In this document: positions 1-4,030 of the stretch, piece after piece
How the letters are laid out: each line of letters begins with the position of its first letter
Numbering within the stretch: position 1 is the stretch's first letter
Source of the DNA: Acidimicrobiia bacterium
GTDB taxonomy: Bacteria > Actinomycetota > Acidimicrobiia > Acidimicrobiales > JACDCH01
Direction: 5' to 3'
NCBI GenBank assembly: GCA_013694495.1
Contig: JACDCH010000114.1
Span: 1-6,949 of the forward strand
DNA: 6,949 bases
The notes under the pieces: model-generated
What the model was told of the DNA's origin: nothing
The model's database searches: none
Seen by the model: only the letters and a program-made list of their open reading frames with translations
Program-made: the position numbers and the translations under genes

Positions 1-69
1 CAGCTTGGCGACGCCGGCGAGGGCGAGCACGACGGCGACGGCGTGGGAGGGTCCGACGAGGGGCGGCAT
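1..69 (-). CDS. MauE/DoxX-like membrane protein, N-terminal fragment (runs off left edge)
   Basis: An ATG at 69-67 on the minus strand opens a frame of 23 codons that reaches base 1 without a stop. The peptide starts MPPLVGPSHAV and continues with a hydrophobic stretch ending LALAGVAKL. A first membrane helix ending in AGVAKL close to the N-terminus is typical of the MauE/DoxX family of small four-helix membrane proteins, which are linked to thiol-disulfide or quinone chemistry. Only this fragment is visible, so the family call is an inference from one motif. It is divergent from the potassium operon. No Shine-Dalgarno sequence precedes the ATG, but a TANNNT box lies 11 nt upstream, consistent with a very short leader. 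Confidence 0.45.
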   Translation of the reverse strand, partial: MPPLVGPSHAVAVVLALAGVAKL

Positions 70-80
70 GACCGCCGAGG

Positions 81-86
81 AGGTTA
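81..86 (-). promoter_or_regulatory. Candidate -10 box (TAACCT) for the left-edge membrane protein gene
   Basis: TAACCT read on the minus strand matches the actinobacterial TANNNT -10 pattern and ends 11 nt before the ATG at 69. Placing the start of transcription 7 nt after the box gives a leader of about 5 nt. No convincing -35 element is visible, so this rests on one hexamer and its spacing. Confidence 0.3.
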
Positions 87-129
87 CGCCGCGCCGTCTC
101 GGGCTCCCCACCGCCCCCAGGGCGCGCCG

Positions 130-153
130 GTTCCGGGCACGTGGTGCGGGAAC
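130..153. promoter_or_regulatory. Imperfect palindrome, candidate operator upstream of the K+ operon
   Basis: GTTCC (130-134) and GGAAC (149-153) form an inverted repeat enclosing a second one, GCAC (137-140) with GTGC (144-147). The two halves are offset by one base. The element ends 10 bp upstream of the candidate -10 box at 164-169, covering the place a -35 element would occupy. That position would suit a repressor or activator site. No regulator family is recognised from the motif. Confidence 0.3.
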
Positions 154-163
154 GTCGCGGCGC

Positions 164-169
164 TACGGT
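164..169 (+). promoter_or_regulatory. Candidate -10 box (TACGGT) for the trkA-trkA-kimA operon
   Basis: TACGGT fits the TANNNT -10 pattern. With transcription starting about 7 nt downstream, near base 176, the leader would be about 34 nt. It would begin exactly at the base of the hairpin at 176-197 and contain the ribosome binding site at 196-203. No clear TTGNCN-like -35 is seen at the expected distance. Confidence 0.35.
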
Positions 170-175
170 GTCCCG

Positions 176-197
176 CCGTGCCCGGAGCAGGGCACGG
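176..197 (+). promoter_or_regulatory. Leader hairpin abutting the ribosome binding site of the first trkA gene
   Basis: CCGTGCCC (176-183) pairs perfectly with GGGCACGG (190-197), giving eight base pairs, seven of them G-C, around the six-base loop GGAGCA. The 3' arm shares its last two bases with the purine-rich ribosome binding site at 196-203. It could stabilise the mRNA 5' end or hinder ribosome access. It is not a recognised riboswitch class. Confidence 0.45.
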
Positions 198-203
198 GAG
201 GGA
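196..203 (+). promoter_or_regulatory. Ribosome binding site deciding the GTG start at 210
   Basis: GGGAGGGA lies 6 nt before the GTG at 210 and is the best Shine-Dalgarno match near this gene. It selects that GTG over the in-frame GTG at 141, whose extra 23 residues are arginine-rich and lie before the first strand of the Rossmann fold. Confidence 0.7.
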
Positions 204-209
204 AGCAGC

Positions 210-875
210 GTGCACGTCGTGGTGGTCGGGTGCGGCCGGGTGGGTTCGGGCCTGGCGCGGTCCATCGAGGCCGCGGGGCACACCGTTGCCGTGGTCGACC
301 GGCAGGAGAAGGCGTTCCGCCGCCTCGGTGCCGAGTTCGCGGGCACGACCGTGGTCGGCGTCGGGTTCGACCGGGACCGCCTCGAGGAGGCGGGCGTCAA
401 GGAGGCCGAAGCGCTCGCCGCGGTCACCAACGGCGACAACTCCAACATCCTCGTGGCCCGGATCGCCCGGGAGACGTACGGCATCGAGCGCGTCGCCGCC
501 CGCATCTACGACCCTCGCCGGGCCGCCATCTACGAGCGGCTCGGCATCGCCACGATCGCCACGGTCCAGTGGGCCACCGAGCGGGTGCTGCGCCGGCTGC
601 TCCCGGGCGAGGCGGCGGTCGAGTGGATCGACCCGAGCGCCAAGGTCGCGCTGGTCGAGCGGGTGGTGCCGGCGTCGATCGTCGGCCAGCAGCTCGACGT
701 CGCCGAGCGCGACGGGCTGGCCCGCATCGTCGCCGTCCGCCGCCTCGGCGTGTCCCGGCTGCCCAGCCCCGGCCTCGTGCTCCAGGAGGACGACGTGCTC
801 TACGTGGCGGTCGACGGCGGCCGGATCGACGACCTCGACGCCCACCTCGCCACGGCCGGGAAGCGCGGGTCATGA
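210..875 (+). CDS. trkA: TrkA/RCK-family potassium transport regulatory subunit (CeoB-type)
   Basis: This 221-residue cytoplasmic protein has the two-domain RCK layout. An N-terminal Rossmann domain (about 1-120) carries the glycine motif G7-C-G9-R-V-G12 after the first strand and Asp30 at the end of the second, as in NAD(H)-binding RCK_N domains. A RCK_C domain spans about 136-205. RCK proteins assemble into rings that gate potassium transporters in response to NAD(H), ATP or, through RCK_C, c-di-AMP; which ligand applies here cannot be read. The segments TNGDNSNI (73-80) and YDPRRAAIYERLGI (100-113) match the mycobacterial CeoB (Rv2691) lineage as I recall it. The GTG start is set by the ribosome binding site at 196-203 and by the fold beginning at residue 2. 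Its stop overlaps the next start by 4 nt (ATGA), so the pair is probably made in equal amounts. Confidence 0.93.
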   Translation: MHVVVVGCGRVGSGLARSIEAAGHTVAVVDRQEKAFRRLGAEFAGTTVVGVGFDRDRLEEAGVKEAEALAAVTNGDNSNILVARIARETYGIERVAARIYDPRRAAIYERLGIATIATVQWATERVLRRLLPGEAAVEWIDPSAKVALVERVVPASIVGQQLDVAERDGLARIVAVRRLGVSRLPSPGLVLQEDDVLYVAVDGGRIDDLDAHLATAGKRGS

Positions 876-1543
876 AGGTCGTCATCGCGGGCGGCGGCAG
901 CGTGGGCGTGTTCATCGCGTCGGAGCTCGCCGGCGCCGGCCACGACGTCACGATCATCGAGGTCGACCCCGACCGCGTCGCCAAGATGGAGCGGGTGGGG
1001 GAGCCGGCCGGGGCGAGCTGGTTGCTGGCCGACGGCTGCGAGGTGAGCGACCTGGCCAAGGCCGACCTCGAGCGCACCGACGTCGTGGCCGCCGTCACCG
1101 GCGACGACGAGGACAACCTCGTGATCTCGCTGCTCGCCAAGCAGGAGTTCGCCGTCCCCCGCGTGGTCGCCCGGGTCAACAACCCGAAGAACGAGTGGAT
1201 GTTCACCGAGATGTGGGGCGTCGACGTCTCGGTGTCCACGCCCCACCTCCTCACCGCCCTCGTCGAGGAGGCCGTGTCGGTGGGGACGCTCGTTCGGCTC
1301 CTGTCCTTCGACCACGGCCGGGCCCGCCTCGTCGAGGTCACGCTGGCGCCGGACTCGCCCGCCATCGACCGCGAGATCGCCGAGCTCGGCTTCCCGCGCG
1401 ACTCCACCGTCGTCGCCGTGCTGCGCCACGACCACCTCGTCGTGCCCCGGGGCGACACGCCGTTGTCGGGCGGCGACGAAGTGCTCGTCCTCGTCACCGA
1501 GGAGAGCGAACCCGTGGTCCGCGAGCTCCTCACCGGCCGGTAG
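872..1543 (+). CDS. trkA: TrkA/RCK-family potassium transport regulatory subunit (CeoC-type)
   Basis: This is a second RCK protein of 223 residues, a diverged paralogue of the preceding gene. The Rossmann motif is G7-G-G9-S-V-G12, and the second strand ends in Glu30 instead of Asp. The sequence then runs through TGDDEDN (76-82), ARVNNPKNEWMF (100-111) and WGVDVSVSTP (115-124), features of the mycobacterial CeoC (Rv2692) type. RCK_C lies at about 138-210. The Asp/Glu difference between the paralogues suggests non-identical nucleotide sites, so a hetero-oligomer is plausible but inferred. The ATG overlaps the upstream stop (ATGA), with a weak GGGAAG 8 nt ahead; coupling probably drives initiation. 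The stop is 2 nt before the transporter start. Confidence 0.93.
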   Translation: MKVVIAGGGSVGVFIASELAGAGHDVTIIEVDPDRVAKMERVGEPAGASWLLADGCEVSDLAKADLERTDVVAAVTGDDEDNLVISLLAKQEFAVPRVVARVNNPKNEWMFTEMWGVDVSVSTPHLLTALVEEAVSVGTLVRLLSFDHGRARLVEVTLAPDSPAIDREIAELGFPRDSTVVAVLRHDHLVVPRGDTPLSGGDEVLVLVTEESEPVVRELLTGR

Positions 1544-1545
1544 CC

Positions 1546-3474
1546 ATGGCCTCGGTCCTCAAGCGGTTGCTCCTCGGCAAACCACTGGCGTCGGCGGACG
1601 AGGAGCACCAACGGCTCTTCAAGGTGTTCGCCCTGGCGATCTTCGCCTCCGACGCCATCTCCTCGACCGCCTACGCCACCGAGGAGATCCTCCACGTCCT
1701 CGTACCCATCGCCGCGGCCGAGGCGCTCGACTTCCTCATACCGATCTCGATCGTGGTCACGGTGCTGCTGGTGATCGTGGTCAGCAGCTACCGGCAGGTG
1801 ATCCACGCCTACCCGTCGGGCGGCGGCTCCTACGTCGTCGCCCAGGACAACCTCGGCGAGAAGCCCGCGCTCGTGGCGGCGGCGTCGCTGTTGGTCGACT
1901 ACACGCTCACCGTCGCGGTGTCGATCTCGGCCGGCACGGCCGCCATCACCTCGGCGTTCCCCGAGCTTCGCGACCACCGCGTCGCGTTGTGCCTGTCCTT
2001 CATCGGGTTGTTGATGCTGGCCAACCTCCGGGGGCTGAAGGAATCGGCCCGGATCTTTGCGGCGCCGACGTACGTGTACGTCGGCCTGCTCGTGTTCCTC
2101 ATCGTCTACGGGCTCTACCGCTCCTACGCCGGCGGCCTCGAGGCGCTACCCGAGGTCACCGAGCGCTACGACGAGTTCACCCAAGACGGCCGGCTGCTGA
2201 CCGGCGTCACGCTCTACGCGCTGATGCGGGCGTTCTCGTCGGGCGCCGTCGCCCTCACGGGGGTGGAGGCCATCTCGAACGGCGTGCCCGCGTTCCACGC
2301 GCCCAAGTCCAAGAACGCCTCGACGACGCTGGTGTGGATGGGCGCCATCCTCGCGTCGGCCTTCTTCGGGCTCTCGCTGCTCGCCCACCACCTGAAGCCC
2401 ACGCTGTCGGACGAGGAGACGATCCTGTCGATCCTCGCCGGTGCCGTGTGGGGCGACGGCACGGTCCTCTACTACACGTTCCAGGCCGCAACAGCCCTCA
2501 TCCTGCTGCTGGCCGCCAACACCGCCTTCGCCGGGTTCCCGCAGATCGCCTCGATCCTGGCCAAGGACGGCTACCTGCCCCGACAGCTCCACAACCGGGG
2601 CGACCGGCTGGTGTACTCGAACGGGATCGTCGCCCTCGCCCTCGTGGCGGGTCTGCTCATCGTCGTGTTCGGCGGGGTCACGACGCTCCTCATCCCGCTG
2701 TATGCCGTGGGCGTCTTCTGCGGCTTCACCCTCGCCCAGGCCGGGATGGTGCGCTACCACCGGCGTGTCCAGGCGCCGGGCTGGCAGCGGGGCCGGGTCA
2801 TCAACGCCATCGGCTGCGTCGCGACGGCGATCATCCTCGTCGTCGTCGTGGTGTCCAAGTTCGTGATCGGCGCCTGGGTGCCGGTGGTCCTGATCCCCGC
2901 CATCGCGGCGGTGCTCATCAGGGTGAAGCGGCACTACGACCGGGTCGAGGCCGCCCTCGAGGTGCCCGAGACGTACCGCTCCCGCCGCCACACGCACACC
3001 GTGGTGGTGCTGGTCGGGCGGGTGCACCGGGCGACGCTGGCCGCGATCAGCTACGCCCGGTCGCTGGCGCCCGACCGCCTGGTGGCGCTGTCCGTGGTAT
3101 CCGACGCCGAGGCGGCGGAATCCATCCAGGAGCAGTGGGACCGCTTCGACCTCCCGGTCGCGCTCCACATCCTGAGCTCGCCGTACCGCGAGCTGGCGGG
3201 CCCGGTGCTCGAGTACCTCGACGAGCTCGACGCCGAGAGCGACAACGACGTGATCACGGTGATCCTGCCCGAGTTCGTGCTCACGAAGTGGTACGAGCAG
3301 CTCCTCCACAACCAGTCGGCGCTCGTGCTCAAGGCCCGCCTCCTGTTCCGCCGCAACACCGTCGTGGTGTCCGTCCCGTACCAGATCGACGGTTCGAGGG
3401 TGGCCGTCCCGGGGGTGATGGAGGGACCGGCGCGGGCCGCCACCGGCGACGACGATCAGCCGAGGAGCGTGTAG
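1546..3474 (+). CDS. kimA: KimA-like high-affinity potassium importer (APC superfamily)
   Basis: This 642-residue membrane transporter has about 12 helices between residues 26 and 460 and a soluble C-terminal region (about 480-620). It follows Bacillus subtilis KimA, a proton-coupled K+ importer of 607 residues, almost block for block: N-terminal LLLGKPL, ASDAISSTAYATEEIL (34-49), YPSGGGSY, LLVDYTLTVAVSISAG (115-130), ALTGVEAISN (236-245), LAANTAFAGFPQ, LIPLYAVGVF (382-391) and LLHNQSA. Residues matching reported KimA potassium ligands are present: Asp36, Tyr43, Asp118, Tyr119, Ser126, Thr238 and Tyr386. The C-terminal region looks like an alpha/beta universal-stress-protein-type domain (HTVVVLVG at 484-491 onward) and is followed by a 20-residue polar tail. 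Such genes are often labelled amino-acid permease; the ligand set and the two adjacent RCK genes favour potassium. There is no Shine-Dalgarno sequence and only 2 nt to the preceding stop, so translation is probably coupled. Confidence 0.88.
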   Translation: MASVLKRLLLGKPLASADEEHQRLFKVFALAIFASDAISSTAYATEEILHVLVPIAAAEALDFLIPISIVVTVLLVIVVSSYRQVIHAYPSGGGSYVVAQDNLGEKPALVAAASLLVDYTLTVAVSISAGTAAITSAFPELRDHRVALCLSFIGLLMLANLRGLKESARIFAAPTYVYVGLLVFLIVYGLYRSYAGGLEALPEVTERYDEFTQDGRLLTGVTLYALMRAFSSGAVALTGVEAISNGVPAFHAPKSKNASTTLVWMGAILASAFFGLSLLAHHLKPTLSDEETILSILAGAVWGDGTVLYYTFQAATALILLLAANTAFAGFPQIASILAKDGYLPRQLHNRGDRLVYSNGIVALALVAGLLIVVFGGVTTLLIPLYAVGVFCGFTLAQAGMVRYHRRVQAPGWQRGRVINAIGCVATAIILVVVVVSKFVIGAWVPVVLIPAIAAVLIRVKRHYDRVEAALEVPETYRSRRHTHTVVVLVGRVHRATLAAISYARSLAPDRLVALSVVSDAEAAESIQEQWDRFDLPVALHILSSPYRELAGPVLEYLDELDAESDNDVITVILPEFVLTKWYEQLLHNQSALVLKARLLFRRNTVVVSVPYQIDGSRVAVPGVMEGPARAATGDDDQPRSV

Positions 3475-3809
3475 GCCGGGTTCAGCAGCTGGAGGTGGTT
3501 GCCGACCTTGCCGCCGACGCCCTCGAGCACGACGCCCCGCCCGGGCTGGAGCCCGGCGATGCGGCGGCGGCCGGTGAACACGGCGACCGCCTTGGCGGTG
3601 CCGTCGCCCACGGTGACCTCGAGCGACGGGCTGCCGGCGCGGGGCACGATCTGGATGGCGACCACTTCGCCGCAGATGCGCACCGGCTGGCGGGGCGCCG
3701 CCTCGCAGATCGACACCACGTCGATCTCGCAGAACCGCTCCTGCAGCCGCGCCTGGTCGAGGTCGTGGCTGGAAGAGGTGAACCGCTTCTTCAGGTCCTT
3801 GAAGCCCAT
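3456..3809 (-). CDS. Small OB-fold nucleic-acid-binding-type protein (Rv2694c-like)
   Basis: This 117-residue soluble protein has a helical, charged N-terminus (MGFKDLKKRF, residues 1-10) and a compact OB-like beta barrel from about residue 42 to the end: VRICGEVVAI (43-52), LEVTVGDGTAKAVAVF (63-78), GRRRIAGLQPGRGVVLEG (80-97) and NPAYTLL. The GRRRIPG-like turn before the fourth strand and the terminal NPxY are hallmarks of the actinobacterial family that includes Rv2694c. These proteins resemble the RecG wedge OB fold, but no function is established. In mycobacteria this gene lies close to ceoB/ceoC, as here. Only the DUF3159 membrane gene expected between them is missing. Its last 19 bp overlap the 3' end of the convergent kimA-like gene. 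No Shine-Dalgarno sequence precedes the ATG; a TAGCGT box 10 nt upstream suggests a very short leader. Confidence 0.85.
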   Translation of the reverse strand: MGFKDLKKRFTSSSHDLDQARLQERFCEIDVVSICEAAPRQPVRICGEVVAIQIVPRAGSPSLEVTVGDGTAKAVAVFTGRRRIAGLQPGRGVVLEGVGGKVGNHLQLLNPAYTLLG

Positions 3810-3819
3810 CGCGGATCGG

Positions 3820-3825
3820 ACGCTA
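3820..3825 (-). promoter_or_regulatory. Candidate -10 box (TAGCGT) for the OB-fold gene
   Basis: TAGCGT on the minus strand fits TANNNT and ends 10 nt before the ATG at 3809. Transcription starting 7 nt downstream would leave a leader of about 4 nt, which fits the absence of a Shine-Dalgarno sequence. No -35 element is evident. It lies just past the hairpin cluster, on the side facing this gene. Confidence 0.35.
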
Positions 3826-3841
3826 CCGGCCGGACCCCTCA

Positions 3842-3866
3842 GCTTCGTGTCTGCGACGTTCGAAGC
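3842..3866. repeat. Intergenic stem-loop 1 of the hairpin cluster
   Basis: GCTTCG (3842-3847) and CGAAGC (3861-3866) form a six-base-pair stem. An inner GTC-TGC-GAC helix (3849-3857) sits inside the loop. It is the copy nearest the OB-fold gene and could lie at the edge of that gene's promoter. It shares the TTCG/CGAA-type bases seen in the other hairpins of this gap. Confidence 0.4.
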
Positions 3867-3893
3867 CCACGGGAGCCCAGGCCGCCCAAGGCT

Positions 3894-3921
3894 CTGGGGG
3901 CCAGGGGGCGGAGCCCCCAGG
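3894..3921. repeat. Intergenic stem-loop 2 with two competing folds
   Basis: GGGGGC (3904-3909) and GCCCCC (3913-3918) form a perfect stem with a three-base GGA loop, extended beyond an A-A mismatch by CC/GG. Alternatively, CTGGGGG (3894-3900) pairs with CCCCCAG (3914-3920). Both folds use the same 3' arm and exclude each other. Compact GGGGGC-triloop-GCCCCC palindromes are frequent between genes in GC-rich actinobacteria, which suggests a dispersed repeat. Confidence 0.5.
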
Positions 3922-3935
3922 AATCGACCGCAGGG

Positions 3936-3947
3936 CGACGAAGTCGG
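3936..3947. repeat. Direct repeat copy A (CGACGAAGTCGG)
   Basis: This is the first copy of a 12-bp direct repeat whose second copy starts 31 bp further on. Each copy contains the small palindrome CGAC-GAA-GTCG, so each can form a four-base-pair hairpin in single-stranded form. Confidence 0.5.
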
Positions 3948-3950
3948 CCG

Positions 3951-3983
3951 AGGACCGGAACAGCCCCGACGAAGTCGGGTCCT
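3951..3983. repeat. Intergenic stem-loop 3, containing direct repeat copy B
   Basis: CCCGAC (3965-3970) and GTCGGG (3974-3979) form a perfect six-base-pair stem with a GAA triloop; CTTCG-type when read on the minus strand. The second copy of the 12-bp repeat occupies 3967-3978. A further stem, AGGACC (3951-3956) with GGTCCT (3978-3983), can close around a shortened version of this hairpin. The arrangement is that of a structured palindromic repeat unit, not coding sequence. Confidence 0.5.
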
Positions 3984-4030
3984 GAGAACTCGAGCGATCG
4001 GAGCGAAGCGAGTGAGCTCGAAGCTCTCAG
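3982..4030 (-). terminator. Long stem-loop around the dprE1 stop codon, possible U-less terminator
   Basis: On the minus strand CTGAGA and TCTCAG form a six-base-pair outer stem (4030-4025 with 3987-3982). After a small internal loop, TCGAGC and GCTCGA form a second six-base-pair stem (4021-4016 with 3995-3990). The loop is 20 nt and contains a CGCTTCGC core. The dprE1 stop codon (4029-4027) lies in the 5' arm. There is no run of U after it, so it is not a classical intrinsic terminator. U-less hairpin termination, 3'-end protection or simple membership of the repeat cluster are all possible. Confidence 0.4.

Noticed and set aside
141..209. GTG at 141 as the start of the first RCK gene
   Set aside because: It adds 23 Arg-rich residues before the fold, would sit upstream of the candidate promoter at 164-169, and lacks a ribosome binding site, unlike GTG 210.
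70..209. c-di-AMP (ydaO-type) riboswitch ahead of the potassium operon
   Set aside because: Bacillus kimA is controlled by one, but the gap is only 140 bp, the likely leader about 34 nt, and the conserved riboswitch core is not visible.
43..1545. Long in-frame extension upstream of the transporter ATG at 1546
   Set aside because: The 501 codons run out of frame across both RCK genes and give a low-complexity Arg/Ser/Ala-rich peptide. The recognisable KimA-like N-terminus starts at 1546.
3541..3556. CCGGGC-TGGA-GCCCGG hairpin as terminator of the kimA-like gene
   Set aside because: It is 66 bp past the stop inside the opposite OB-fold gene, encodes conserved residues there, and has no U run.
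3861..3866. Possible tRNA T-loop-like GCTTCGAAC in the gap (minus strand)
   Set aside because: No acceptor, anticodon or D arms can be paired around it and no CCA follows.
3936..3978. CRISPR-like repeat pair
   Set aside because: There are only two 12-bp copies, each palindromic within a hairpin cluster, with no further repeat-spacer units or cas genes.
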